A stretch of 64,000 nucleotides of DNA from positions 7,688,001 to 7,752,000 of the forward strand of contig JBANDB010000002.1 of assembly GCA_037576215.1 (NCBI GenBank). Reading direction: 5' to 3'. Numbering within the stretch: the first letter of the stretch is position 1; every line of letters starts with the position of its first letter. The position numbers and the translations under genes were made by a program. Below, piece by piece: positions 35,618 to 48,199 of the stretch. The notes beneath the pieces are model-generated. The model was not told where the DNA came from. It did no database searches and worked only from the letters and a program-made list of their open reading frames with translations. The stretch comes from Armillaria gallica. Lineage: Eukaryota; Basidiomycota; Agaricomycetes; Agaricales; Physalacriaceae.

Positions 35618-37437
35618 GGCGGATGGTATCTGAACGGAGGTGGTGACCACTTACAAGTTAAATACTCGCTGGGGTGCAGTGATTATGGTGATGGTCTGTG
35701 TAAGAAACCGGAGATATAGTTCCGTTATCGTACTCATGGTTGCAAATCATCTTGTAAAAAACGGTTTGTGTAGACTTTCCGGCTTCGGTAAACACAGACA
35801 CTGGGAGAGGTCCAAATGATTTTGACGATGACTCGAGGAAAGTCGAGCTTGCTAAGCTTGACAGAGTTCTTCATGTATATCGACTCCTAGGTGCGGGAAT
35901 ACACCCACTATCAAGGGCAGCTGAAGTTGGTCCCTACTCGTTTTCTTCGCATCGGATCCTTCTATACCGCGGGTTTAAATGAGCACCTGGGCGCAAAACC
36001 CAAGTGGGTAGAAATGAATCCCGTGCCGTTGTACTTGCTCATGGACAGGGCACAGGTTCCGAAACGTAGACCCGATGACAAGAAGTTCATGTACGTCCAC
36101 ACAAATGGCCCATCAGGTGCCTGTAGATTCTTACACTCGTTGCGAAGGCTAAGAAAAATATCAATCAGTCTCCTAAAGGGGTCAGGACGAGTCCAATAAG
36201 CACTTACTTACATGTAAATACAAGCTGTTTTTGCATCTCCGAAACGAACCTTCTCAAACATAAGTAATATCGCCATAACATGTCAGAGGTGAAGGCGACA
36301 AGCATACTCAGTAGGAAGAATTTGGTTGAACTGCTTCATGACCCCGGATAATCCCTATAAAGCTCTGGTCCTGGATCCCAAATTTTTGGAGATTTGGCAA
36401 AGGTATGATCCCAATCCCAGATTTTTGACCTGTTTCAGAGCCATGTATGATGCATTTGACCCCGGAGATTTGACAATCTGCAAGGTATGGTCGGTCCAAT
36501 CCTGGATTTTGGGCCACTTTGATGGTCTGGGACGTAAATTCCAACCATGCCGTGTTATCACCATGCCGAAGACAAAACCCGCTTCCGTGGATGGTGCAAA
36601 GGCGCACATTCTAACTTGTCGCCTGTATTTTCCTTTACAAAGACCGTCCGACCAAGCAAGAACACAAAATGTGATTGTGAGGGCCGACAAGATAGTAAGC
36701 ATAATTTCAAATTCTGGTATGTGAAACGCACAGGGAGACATATGATTCTGAAAGGCAAACATCCTGGATAGCACAGACGAAATCAGGAAAAGCAGGTCGG
36801 AAAAGCAGTGTTCCTTGCTCTGTCACAGACGTATATTTGTATTAAAAGAGAAAACATCACATCACATCTATATTAAAAAGCATGAAAGGCGAACACCTAA
36901 AGGATATGTTTGCCGACTCATGTACAAGGTTGTATTGCGTCGACGGAAAATCAGCAACACCAGGGAAGTCCGTCGTTGCGTGTTTCCAGCAGAATGTCTT
37001 GAAGATCCAACATGTACCCTGGGGCCTGAACTACTGGAGGACGACAAGATCAGCAGAGCTACAGAAAGTGAGTATCTGACTATTGTTGGGATATTATGTA
37101 GGTAATGAGAAGGACCCTACTCAACTCCAAAATAATGTCCAATGGTAAGCCGAAGAAAGGAAACACTTAAGATAAGTACAACTCCGAGTGCCCTGAGGGA
37201 TGTCGACTTGGCAAGCTCTGAACAGACGAAGTTTAGACGCACAGTAATTCAGAGTACAATGACGGTACAGTGACAGTGTCATAATTTATTGGCTGCACAT
37301 AACAAATATTGGATTGATCCAGATAATGTACGACTTGGCCAGCGAATTGGACATAGATGAGAGAGATGCAAGGTTGTTTGGATCAGTTTGCCACTCTCTT
37401 TGACCGCGCGTTCGTCATGTGATCGTGTTTCGTCCTG
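35618..37437. other. No supported gene between P450 and the 0.4-kb element
   Basis: A plus ORF at 35891-36199, overlapping ORFs at 36308-36774 and one at 36815-37105 show no known motif or splice pattern. The 36320-36540 stretch has repeated short phrases (ATCCCAAATTTTTG / ATCCCAGATTTTTG) and looks like decayed repeat DNA. Confidence 0.35.
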
Positions 37438-37866
37438 GGGCCGACGCAAGGGGTTCCTGGCCCGTTGTTCCGGCACATCGGGTCGGTCGGTCGGTCGGTC
37501 GGGCTAACGAAGGCTTAAAAATTTTTGGGTGCATGTCTTTATATGTCTTGTGGAGGTCTTAGCTTGTCAAAATGTGAGTGAAAGTGTAGCAAATACACCT
37601 TAATACAATGTATCCTAAATATTTGGCCTCCTGGGCTACGTAGGAGGTGTTGCCGTCGACTTCCCGAGGATAGCTGGAATATGGCAATACCGGTAAGACC
37701 GGATACGTGGAGTTACCGGGTGGCTGTGTGATGACCAATGCCGTTTGTTTCGCCTTATGTGGTATGTTGCTCCCACGATGGTCGGTCGGTCGCCCCATCG
37801 AGGGCTTAAAAATAAATGAGACGCGATGTACTTTCCTGAAATTTTTGAAACCCCTTGGGCCGACGC
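37438..37866. mobile_element. Short-TIR non-autonomous element, copy A, with 10-bp target duplication
   Basis: 409-bp element at 37448-37856, bounded by the inverted repeat AAGGGGTT / AACCCCTT and flanked on both sides by a perfect 10-bp direct repeat, GGGCCGACGC (37438-37447 and 37857-37866). It contains a GGTC tetranucleotide run near 37481 and two GGGCTTAAAAAT-like blocks. No coding capacity. Copy B is at 50700-51105. A 9-11-bp duplication is typical of Mutator-like elements, so it could be a MULE-derived MITE; that class assignment is inference. Confidence 0.8.
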
Positions 37867-38408
37867 CCGAGGCTCGACGGATTTCTTGACTTGGACCCCT
37901 TTGTTGGGCGGTGAAAAAATCAAACCTGTGGATATTGGCACACAAGCTCGCCATAACAAATAAGGGAACCCAAAACCTGGAACACTTCCATAATTGCCGG
38001 ACAATACAGTGGCTAATCCGAAATCCGATACTATGCTAGGGTATAGCTCGGTGCAAATTAATACGCAATGGGGCATTGATCAAATGATGGATGCACACAA
38101 ACACCTGTGATAGTAAGGAGGGTTAGACTTGTTGAATGCCGCGAGCGTGCCAGGATGCGAGCACAGGTTCAGAAGTGTACAATTGAGGTCCAATTAAGCT
38201 CTTCATTATTTCCCGAATGATCGTCTACCTAGAAACAAATTATATCGACATGGTCTCATAAGAAGAGTAAGAGATTAAAAAAATTAGACGAGTTTGTATA
38301 TCTACTTTCAGATACTAGATCCACGCATTTTGACGGAATGGCCATGGAGTCAATCATCGGTGACGCTCCAGAAGTGAGTTGAATAAACTGCCCTCGCTAA
38401 GCACAGTT
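37867..38408. other. Intergenic, nothing recognised
   Basis: Lies between the 0.4-kb element and the 3' end of the hydrolase gene. No coding or RNA signal seen. Confidence 0.4.
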
Positions 38409-39885
38409 TTAGGCTCCCATATATCGAAATAACTGTGTTGGAACAATCAGCAACGGGAATGAGATCCCAGCTGTACGCTGATATCCTCACCTTATCCACT
38501 CTTACGTTGCTTGCCATCATTCCCTCAGCATCATGGCCAACACCGGGTACCCAATCGACGGTGGTACAATTAGGTATACCTCCCATGTCCTCCAGCATCG
38601 AAACAAAATACTGTCCCCTCTCTAGATGCGTGTTTCCCTGGGTCTGCGATATGTGAGAAATAGAGAACATAGAAGGATATTGGATGCCTCACTTTTGCTT
38701 GACATCGAGGATCGCCGTCGCTGTGGTCGTCCTGCAGATAATATTTTTAGTAGACAACCCGCCGTGACTTATAAGATCACCCACGAGTCCCCAGGCGTAA
38801 CTAATCGTACGTCCGTTGTATCTCTCAATGATACCTTCCCGTTCAAGAGCGTGAGCATTTGCAGTTGCGTAGGCGGGGAAATTCGACGCCAGCCCATACT
38901 TAAAATCATCAACACCATCGCAGTCGTCGTCGGGAAACGGTCGGTCCGAGGTCAGCCAGCATAAGGATCCAGGGTTGGCTGTAGAGTGTTAAGGTTAATG
39001 TTCCTTTCGCTCTTTGGAAGGACTTACCGATCCAAAAGTGCAGCCGATTATCATCTTCAGTTGACAGCCTGAGAGCCACGTAGCGCTGGGTCATTTGGCC
39101 GCCAGCAGAGTGGCCTGCAACGACGACGACCTGAAAATGATGATCAGGAACAGCTGTGTCCGAGGCGGAAATAGAGACAGACGTACTTGCAAATTCGGGT
39201 AGATGGTTGTATTCATATAATACGCCACGAGCACATCGAGGACATCATACGTGCTAGAGTTTGATGGACTATCGGCGACATTGGAATGGCCGCTAATCCA
39301 AGTCGTGTTATCCCATATGAGCTGGTCGTCCTGTGCGGCGCCCGCTACTAAGTCAGCCTCTGTGAAGAAGCAAGGGGCCATGATGGATATGTGGGCACGT
39401 TCGATAGTGGGATCATCATAGGTGGCATTGTAAAGCGCGTTGTTCATCGCAGTCCAGTCTAGTCGGGAGCAATGAGGTTTACGCGCGGCAGTTGTGTAAT
39501 ATTGCACGCTACTCACCTGACCAACAAGTTCTGTCCTTTTTACAATATCAGGGACTAACAGTCGGAGAATAAAGAAGCCGTTATCGCACCTTGCCATTCA
39601 AAATAATAACTGCTCTTGTGATGTCTGTCTTATTCAGGCCGGCCGTTTTATATATAGGCTAGCATTTGTTGGCAAACAATGAAGCAAGAGCAAGAAAAAA
39701 CGCACCAAATATCCTCCCGCGTCCTCATCCACGACCCAGTTAGGATGGGCTGTAGCGTCAATAATGTCCGGGAACCATTGCCAACCGTCATTAGCCGTCC
39801 CATTGACAATTGGCTCAGGGTTGTGTTGCTGAGCGATGGCAATACAGACCAGTGACGCGACTGTGAAGAGGTGCGAGCACAACAT
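38409..39885 (-). CDS. Secreted alpha/beta-hydrolase (esterase-like)
   Basis: Minus-strand gene with about nine exons from ATG at 39883-39885 to TAA at 38409-38411. The N-terminus is a clear signal peptide (MLCSHLFTVASLVCIAIAQ). Then come MNNALYNATYDDPT and IMAPCFFTEADL, the nucleophile elbow VVVVAGHSAGGQMTQRY (GxSxG, about 39090-39130), HFWIANPGSL across an intron, YNGRTISYAWG, TQGNTHLERGQYF, and GVGHDAEGM with the probable catalytic histidine. It ends DKLFRYMG. All introns are GT-AG and the frame is continuous. Length about 400 residues fits a family of secreted serine hydrolases common in basidiomycetes; the substrate is unknown. Several NxS/T sites suggest N-glycosylation. Confidence 0.8.
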
Positions 39886-41689
39886 GATGGGCAGACAATG
39901 CGATAAATTTTCCACCGTCCAATTTATAGTGCTGATGTAGGACGAAAAAGAGAAATCAGAGTTTCTGGATATTTGAAACATCAATTTTCAGTTCTGTTCG
40001 CTGCGGCTGGGGTCCGAAATTTTTTGACGGGCGGAGAAAATGTCTGCGCTTGAGACGTAGTTAAGTCATAATGACATAGTTAGAAGGACCTGGCGCGCTC
40101 TCTCACCGTAAGTCATAGCACACCAAGGTTTTGTATCGTCTCCGTTTTGACTTTTTAGATGGTAACGCCGCTCTCGCCTCTCAGTCTGGAGTCGCCCTTC
40201 CTCCGCAACACCTAAAGTCCACAGCGCCCAAGACCGCCGAGGTTCTGCCTTCACTGTTGAACCAAGAAAGCAGGCCATGTCAATGACACCTTCTTCTCTA
40301 CATCCCATCATCACAAACGGTCGCTGCACTGCATGCCATGATCATCCTAGCCATGTCCTCGATCACTCGCACCTGGAATGCCTCTCATACGAGTAGAACG
40401 TGTGCAAAAGCGACATTTGACCGTGGATCAGGCGTAGAAGTTCGAGTCGAAGGGTGCACTCGACCACTATATGGAGATGCAAGTACGAAGGCGTACACTA
40501 TATGAGCAACCGTGGAAGAGATGGTGGTACACAGTTGTCTTCGTGATGGATATGAGGCGGCTGTAGACTAACCGGGTTGGGCTTTGTAAGGTAGAACGCG
40601 GACACCGTGGTGTTCCAGAAGTGGCGGGAAATGCGTAAGAGAATGGATGATATGGTAGCCCAGCGAGCTGATGAATAACAAGACGACGAAGATGAAGTAA
40701 CAGTGTGTTATGTAGTAAGAGATGGTCATCTTCGTTGCCGGTTTCATTATGTGCGCTAGATGTCAAACGGCTAGAGATAGACACCGGCTAAGGTTAAGCA
40801 CTGATTGACTCAATTGTCTGACAGTATGAGGGACTTCGTCGGCACGGCAGATTTTCATGACGACGCATGTTCCAGATATGGGAGGGAACATGAATAAAGC
40901 AGAAAAAGATTTTTCGACTGCATCTTCATTATCGTCGCCGACCCGCTGTAGCGATCCGAGATTGTGCCTCGTCCGAGTCGCCACCCTTACAGTCACCCGT
41001 CGCGATATTCTTTACCACCGCTTCCTTTCCTGGCTGCCGTATCCCCTCTATCCACGAGAGATCCCACAACGCGCATGCTTATATCTATCAGGATGGCCGG
41101 AAGCGATTTCAGGAGGGTAAATGACACCGCAGGTCTTCTCTTTGGCACGAGTCTCCCTCTCCTCCTAACGAAGGGCAGAAGGGCGACAGGAGGACAGAAG
41201 AGTCGAAAGCCAAGCCTCAGTCAGAGTGAAGTAATGAAAGATAATCGTAACACTATGGGGAAGCGGTGAAGAGCTTGGTTGCCATGGAGAACTGATAATT
41301 TCTTGCTGTAAGGAACAGCGCAGCCTGATATAATGTCATTTCAGACTAGCGACTAGTATTTAAAGGAAAATAAAGGCATACCTATCGGCGGCAAGCGTCA
41401 AACGAAGAGGATATGTCCGGTGCCAAGGTTTCGGCAAAGTCAGGCTGGTTGCAGTCTTGCACCGCCGATAGCTTCAACGAAGATGTTCTCTTGTAGGTGC
41501 TTATCGACGCAGCAGTGAAAGGTGGAAAAGACCAAGCCACCACTTTCACCGAGCCGGTTAACAGCGAGCATTAGGATGCGTCCCTTCGCCTCTCCGGAAA
41601 TTCCGATGAGAAGGGCAGATGCCTCAACCGATAAACCAGGATCGCCTGTTCTCCAGTTTCCTGGATCTCAACCAGAGATACACTTCAGA
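39886..41689. other. Intergenic, more GC-rich, no supported gene
   Basis: Short ORFs on both strands (40066-41269) are shadows of a locally stop-poor, GC-rich composition. No motif, repeat or RNA gene recognised. Confidence 0.35.
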
Positions 41690-41965
41690 AGTCCTATTCA
41701 CTTGAGTTCAGCTCTTCATAGGTGAGATGATGGCGAGGTGATTACACTCCAGCGACACACCTTTCTCAAGCTCAAGTGGTCCGACCTTGGAGTAAGTTTC
41801 CACTTGAGTGGGTTAACCGTTCGAACACTTAAGCTTCCTTCAGCTAACACTTCATTTTAACCTACACTCAACCACGCTTCGACTCTTACTTCAGTGGTCT
41901 GGTTCAGGGACTCAGGTCGACACTTAAGTCGATCAACGCTGCAGCGCAAACTCGAGCAGACTAAA
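41690..41965. repeat. Left cluster of CTTGAG/CTCAAG motifs
   Basis: Contains CACTTGAG near 41699, CTCAAGCTCAAGTGG near 41767, CCACTTGAGTGGG near 41800 and degenerate forms CACTTAAG (about 41827 and 41920) and ACTTCAGTGG. A denser cluster of the same motif lies at 48200-48580. Confidence 0.6.
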
Positions 41966-42657
41966 GCATCGTCAGTGGCATCTCAATCACGCCGCTCCTC
42001 TACATCAGTTGTCATTGCGCCCGCCCCCCTTGATTGTTTCGATGTGCCTTTGGTCCTCTGAGGCCAAGTTGAATGTGGTCAGCTGTAATTGGACGGCTCA
42101 CCTTGTACTCTCATCCTCGCTCCTTCCAAATGTCTAGAAGCTCCCTCTATCGACCTTTTAACGCCGTTATCGTCGATACTCACCATATCGTTGCAATACT
42201 GAACGTCTTCGACGGTGCTGCATCTCTTGTGGGCGATAACGTCTGTTGTGATGTGCGTGGGTCATAGAACACGAACAGCTGAATCGTCGCTGGGCTGTGC
42301 CACTCTCCTCGGGTGTGACGGTTGTAATAGAGAGGTCGGTCGATCGTTTTGTCGTGATGTACCCACAGGGTTTTGACCGTCGGGTACATCCGATCCGTGC
42401 CACCCAAAATGCCCTGGTACCTCCCGAACAATAGACGTGTGCATCATAGCAATTAACCAGTCAGAACGGAGTCACCTCGTCGTTGAGCACTACTCAGTTC
42501 ACGCAACCGAACCGCAATGTTTCAGGCTAACACGCGCATCATTATTTCAATCCTGATCCAGTTGTTGTCCCTTGTCGATATCTCGGACCTCTCTAGCTTA
42601 GCTTCCACAAACATACACGCATACACCTAACACTCATACCTATCCCATTTCCTCAAC

Positions 42658-43600
42658 TCACGTCAAATTTCCCTCGCGTAAGGACGCCATGTAATCCGAC
42701 ACAGAGATACCCGGGGACAAGGCTAATAGCGCTTCGGCACAGTGGTCAGCTTGGCGGAACGAATGCTGTGCCATATCACTGAGACCCTTGAACAGGGAAG
42801 CCGTCTTCTTCGCGTATGCAACGCGAGCCCTGTGAATGGCGCCGTCACCAGGTTTGGCTGCCAGCTGAGCCCATACGTCACTATAACGCTCAAAACTGCG
42901 TATGACCCGCAAGAATTCTGCCATCTTCATTTCCCATTGCTCCCGCCAACGAAGCATTTCCGCTTCGGCACGGAACCATTGGACTCGATCACCTACATTC
43001 TGTTAGTCACTTCCAAATTCACCAGTACATCAATGGATCTTACATTCAATCTTCCATGCTTCAACATCATCTTTGTTCAACCCACCTTTGTGCAATGCGC
43101 GCCAAATCCATCCATCCAGACTATCTTCCTCGTCTTCTTTTCTTTTCTTCGATTGACCTAGTAGAGACTGAGTCAGTATGTTCTACCTTAGGTAAACATT
43201 GTCGTTACCTTTCGGTCCTTTGCCGTTTCGTTTCTTACTAGCGCTTGTTCGGTCTAGGTCTGAGTCCTTGGCTTGACCTGAACTTGTCTTCCCTTCAGCG
43301 GCCGCATATTCAGATCATCCCATTTTATACCAATAAAAAGCACGTACCACTATGTCGTCGCTTCTCAGACATCTGCGTCGCCACTGCAGGTGTATTCATG
43401 CCCTTGATTATAGGTACTCGGATATCCCCCACACCTGAACGGCCAAATAGTGCTCCATCGATACGGCGAGAGTCACCAAGTTGGCGTTTCAGAGTCGTTG
43501 ATTTTCTGTATGTATCCTGCTCCTTCAGCTCGGGTAAAACCACTCCCGGCTTCAACATCAAAAGAGCTTTTCGATTGTGATTGTAGTTGTCAATGGCGAG
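42658..43600 (-). pseudogene. C-terminal fragment of a transposon-encoded ORF
   Basis: Exons in one frame on the minus strand: NYNHNRKALLMLKPGVVLPE (about 43590-43530), a basic Ser/Lys linker (SKKRNGKG, SKKRKEDEEDSLDGWIW), then after a GTAAG...GTAG intron (about 42995-43050) the block VQWFRAEAEMLRWREQWE and a helical end at 42658-42660. This WFRAEAEMxRWxEQ module is a common C-terminal part of agaricomycete transposon proteins. The 5' part is missing: the frame is closed by a TGA just upstream of 43600. The remaining frame is undamaged. Confidence 0.5.
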
Positions 43601-44142
43601 CTGTCAGCGGAAGTCGGGGTTAGATGAATTCCGTGCACAGATGTTATTCTGTGCGTTGACGTTAATTCGATGGGGGAGAGCACGAATGCTATGGTTTGGC
43701 TAAAGCTTCACGTGGGTGAGACGAGTTTGGTAGTTTGCTGGAAGTATGGAGCTCGTAAGTCGAAGCTCAGAGTAGATAGTAGTTGCGTTGATGCGATAGA
43801 ATGTGATCGAGCGTCTATTTCGAAGCTCAATGGGGTGATGTGATGGCGTGAAGGTGTGAATTGATATGAGGCTGATGGCCGTTCTCGGCAGTGATGGCGT
43901 TGATAAGATGGTTCTGGTTGATGTGTTGCGCGTGAGTGACTCAATTGTGACTCACGTGAGATGTCTGAATGGTTATTCAGAGGTACTCAAGAATTTGGTT
44001 ATAATCTGTAAGTGGGTAAAAAGCTGACTTTTCATTTCTCGTGGGGGTTTATATACTGTAATTCTAACTACGTGTCAATGACGTGTCGCCACGTGTACTG
44101 ATTAGATGACGTGTTGCCACATGGAATGATGTGGCACGGCTT

Positions 44143-45073
44143 CTACTCTGCCGGTTTCCTACCGGTCCGATATCGGACCTGACAGAGCTCGAGCTGAAAC
44201 TGACACTCTTGGATTTTAACTTGTTCCCGAGTCTGTGCTTTGACTCCAGAAGTTTGTTTGCCTTTTGTGCTCTGAATGACACTCAAGGCCGAGGACACCT
44301 CTCTGACAAGTGCAATGGCATCATATGCTGCACCTTCCCGAAGGTCGCCTTCCACTTTTGCCATTTCCATTAAGTTCAGGTTGTCGAGCTCTGAAGCATC
44401 AAAGGATGATGGCAGGCAAAGCGGATCATCCTGCGGATACAGGATTTTCTTGGTGTGAACTTTCTCATATCGAGTGTATGCAAGCGGAGTCAAAGATATC
44501 TGCACCTTTCGCCATTTGATCAAACGAAGACGGAGCATTTCCATCGTCTCTGCAATAGCATCCTGTTCTAGCTGCGAAAACATGTTTGCAGCGCGTTTTA
44601 TGCGAGACTTTAATGCGCGTCTGTCAAACTTAGTTAGTGTCATACTAATTATATGTAAAAATAACATACTGGTCTTGATCAATGGAAATTCCTTCGACTA
44701 GAAACAGTGCCGTGGTCTCGGTGGCCTCTTTGTCATTGCCCAGTCCCTTCTTCTCTAGTAGGCTGGCGAAAACAGCTTTCTTTGAAGGTACTGAATAAGA
44801 TGTGTTGAGTAAATGTTTATGCAAACTTAAGCCATTAAACTCACGCTTGGATGTTTGAAACCGGTAGACGCTCAGAATTGTTTTACCTCTCTTGGTCCAT
44901 TTGCGGTCCATGGTTTTCCATCCTGGTGTTCCATTGCTGCCTTCCACCCGTTCTTTGTGCAACTCGGTGAGGTCCAAGAAGTGGTCCTGTTTTGTGTGGA
45001 ATAGTTCTCTACCCTCGATCACGTCCTTGTGTAACTGTTTCACTTCAAGGGTGTCAGTAAAGGTCCGACACAA
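44143..45073 (-). pseudogene. C-terminal fragment of a second transposon-encoded ORF
   Basis: Three exons on the minus strand starting near 45073, with introns at about 44796-44848 and 44621-44668. Motifs: GWKTMDRKWTKRGK, AANMFSQLEQDAIAE, then YPQDDPLCLPSSF and the leucine-rich AKVEGDLREGAAYDAI domain that follows the catalytic region in many agaricomycete KDZ-like proteins. Stop at 44143-44145. The catalytic core is absent. It is divergent from X3 (start-to-start distance about 50 bp), like the X/V arrangement but with a transposase tail. Confidence 0.45.
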
Positions 45074-45125
45074 TCATAGCATAAGACCTACAAATTGTTA
45101 TCATCTTCTTTCAAATATCACCCAG

Positions 45126-47443
45126 GTACCCTCTCACTCTCGCACAAGTGGCGATCATCAAGGATCTATATAGTTCTGAGTACGACGCTGCAATCGAGAA
45201 GTACAATCCTGAAGGGTTGACACGAAGCCAATTCAAGGGCTCGCATGGCTACCAGCAACTCGAAAAACTAAGAGATAAGTTGATCAAGAAGTTGAAGCGC
45301 GATCCAGCCTTTCAAGACTTAGACATGGCAACATATACCAAGGTATGCACATTGGTGTATAGCAGATCAATTTTGCTGATCATGGTTGATAGCATTGCTT
45401 CCAACGCCGATTTGAGAATCGCTTCGACAATATTGCGGCTAAGATTCGACAGAAGCAACATCCTACCTCATCTGGGAAGAAATTCACCTTGAAAGAAGCC
45501 AAATCGGCAAGCAAGACTATGTCTTGTATGCTGAAGTTGTTGGGGAACGTCGACAGTGGGAGGGAGTTGTTTGGGATCGAGAATCGACAGCAGATACTGG
45601 ATGAGGTGCCCCGGATCATAGCAGAAGGACAGGTCGCCAACGATAATCGAAGCGGAGCTTTCCAGAAGGCATACAGTTATCTGTGGGATGAGCTCAGTCC
45701 TGAGGAACAGGCAGATTATGATCGGCGAGCTGCTGAATACAAGAATGATAAAGTCCAGTACGTAGCGTTTCTCATGCTTTATTGTATTGGTGATTAACTG
45801 GCTGCTTCAGAAATCGCCTGGAGCTCTCCGGAGCACTATCCATATTCAACGACTCCATGGCTGAAGCAATTGGGCCTGCCATGATCACGACACTAGTCGC
45901 CTATCGGACTAGTAATTCTCGGGCTGAAGCTTTTATGTATGTAAAGAATACCCACTCTTAAGCTGGACTAACATGATATACAGTGTAGACAACAGCTTTG
46001 CTGACGATGCGCCTGTCATCAGTGATTTATTCTACGATAAACGCTCGGATGGCATAGAGTCGCTAATCGAGCGGGTGGCAATATTTGCGAGTAAACATCT
46101 TCCACGTAAGCATTTGTGCTGCGTGATATCATTGTGCATTCTCTAAGAATGACTCCAGGTCTAGAAGAGGAGGAAGATGCAATTGTAATGGGTGCTGATG
46201 TGACCGGAGTTCCACTCTTGCCAAATGTGAATTTGTCGCAAACTCCTCCTCAGGGGGTACTGGATGTTCTCAGCAAGTACTATACAGCTGTCTGGAGTAA
46301 GTGGTATCGCAAAGAACTACAAAAGTTATACATTGATGCACATAAAATAGACCATCGATATCCAGCCGGCGCTAACGTTCCGGTTATACCTTGGACGGAT
46401 ATCGCGGCAGATCCAGCACAGTTCTACAATACAGAGACATACAAGATCCCAGGTGGCCTCGTGGAACCAAAGTGGGACATCTATGATGCTATGGATGTTA
46501 ACATCAATGCACCTTTCAAGTATCTGTACAGTGGTTATTGGCAAAAGACCGACATCCCTTTCCATTTCCATAAACTGGATATTCGTGACCCTGCACCAAA
46601 ATCGCTATCCACCAACCTTATGCAGAGGGCTCCTAAAGCATCAGCTGGTTTGAAATCCATTTCTACGACACAAGTTTTGGTACCTAGGCCAGAGGCTCCA
46701 CCAAGGCCTTTACCCGAGTCATTCAATGTCATCGGACTTTCTCTGGATCGACCTTTTTCAGGACATCTCCTCGACATGCATACAGACAAGCTCAGTCCAC
46801 CCAGGGAAATTAGTCACAGGAGTCGTTGGACTAAAAGTCCTGAATTATCTGCACCTGCTTCACGACTGGTTCCTCAGCGATTTTCTTCCATTGCAAATGG
46901 TACGCATTTCACGGATGCAATCCCAGGACTGTCAAGCACGTTTAATTTGGGTCCAGCGCTGTTGTCAAAGGCTCCAATGGTGGGAATGGTTTTGGATTAT
47001 GGTTCAACAGATGAGGAAGATTTTGATGATTCGACAATAGTTTCACGCAGTCCTCTCAAAGAGAATGTAGATGACGGTGAGACTAATGTGTTGCCGAAGC
47101 CTCCGGCAAACAAGCGCAAGTCTAGTAGTGTGGCATCCAATAATGCCCCAAGCCGGGGGAGGAAATGGAAAGTTCCTGAAGGAGAGGAGGCCGCAGCGGT
47201 ACCTGCGCAACAACAAAAATGTGGGCGCAAGAAACGGTATGTGAAGCAGATAGTGATAATCAATTGTTTGTGAGTCTGACCAGCTGTTTCAGGGATGCAA
47301 ATGATCTTCCCACCGGTTGGACAATGGTATCACCTTCGAAGCTTCCTGTAGCAGAATTTGACCAGCCTATCGTGGGGTTGCGCCGAACAAGAGGGAAGAC
47401 AGCGGAAGCAAGGAAAAAGGAGCAGCTGGAAGATCAGGAGTAG
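45126..47443 (+). CDS. X3: family X protein (first exon not found)
   Basis: Six exons in frame: 45126-45342, 45393-45757, 45811-45936, 45984-46105, 46159-47236 and 47293-47443. The middle exons carry the family X core: YSYLWDELSPEEQADYDRRA, then ELSGALSIFNDSMAEAIG and the TTLVAYRTSNSRAEAF strand region matching VVLAGG...TGRIRT in X1. The long fifth exon is proline/serine-rich and ends in a basic region (NKRKSSSVAS, SRGRKWKVPEG). The last exon has GLRRTRGKTAEARKKE. No internal stop: the only undamaged family X copy here, about 685 residues. The first exon begins after a CACCCAG acceptor at 45121-45125 and an upstream start exon is missing or hidden. Function unknown; DNA-associated role inferred from basic regions and transposon linkage. 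Confidence 0.6.
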
Positions 47444-48199
47444 GCTACTAAGTAGGTGTTGAACGTTGAGGTGTCATCAATATTTGAATAGATATAGCTG
47501 TAACATGGCAGTGAACACGGTGTCTGGAGGTGTGTGGGCATAGCTACAAAGGATGTCTAGAATAGCTTTATGCTGAAGTTCGATTTGGATTCCAAGTGGC
47601 ATCAAAATGATGTTGGCGAATTGCTGATCCCACTCTATTAAGCTGTAAATCTGAACTCACTCGACATATTCTGTCGTGAATAAGAAACCATTCATATTTG
47701 GAGCAGCACACTGTAGGGTGGCACTTGACTTGGACATCTCCGAGTGGCATTGTTTCGATTTGGCTGTGGCGCTCGGAGGCACCTCACCTGACGACAGAAC
47801 TCAGGACAATACATAACAATGTAGCCGATGATCATGTGATGAATTCTCTCTTGTTCCACTACCACCATCATCACCATCATGGTCTACAAATGCCACGATG
47901 ATGACGATGACGACGACGACATACACAAGCCCTGGGACGCCGACAAGAACGACGGCGATGAGAGTGATTCCTACAATGGTGACGCAAGACGGTCAGAAAA
48001 GGAGAGCGATGGTCTGCTGCTGTGCAACGTCGCTGGGGAAATGATGGGAGAACTGTGGGCGGCGGAAGAATAAGTGGATGTCCAAGGCATTTTGGTGACT
48101 GTCATCATTGTTTCTTTAATATTCGAAGCTGAAGGGAGTTAGGTCTACGAATGGGCGATTGTTGAATCGGAAAATCTTGATGTACATTTAGCTTCAGTA
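47444..48199. other. 3' flank of X3 with a small trinucleotide repeat
   Basis: No convincing gene. A CCACCATCATCACC stretch near 47861 and a GATGACGAC run at 47896-47920 form a small trinucleotide microsatellite. The ORF at 47879-48073 is read through it and is probably not real. Confidence 0.4.

Noticed and set aside
37481..37502. GGTC tetranucleotide run as a telomere-like repeat
   Set aside because: It is short, internal to the 0.4-kb element and present in copy B as well; fungal telomeres are TTAGGG-type.
47879..48073. Aspartate-rich small protein (ORF over a GAT/GAC repeat)
   Set aside because: The acidic run is simply a translated trinucleotide repeat, and there is no splice or family support.
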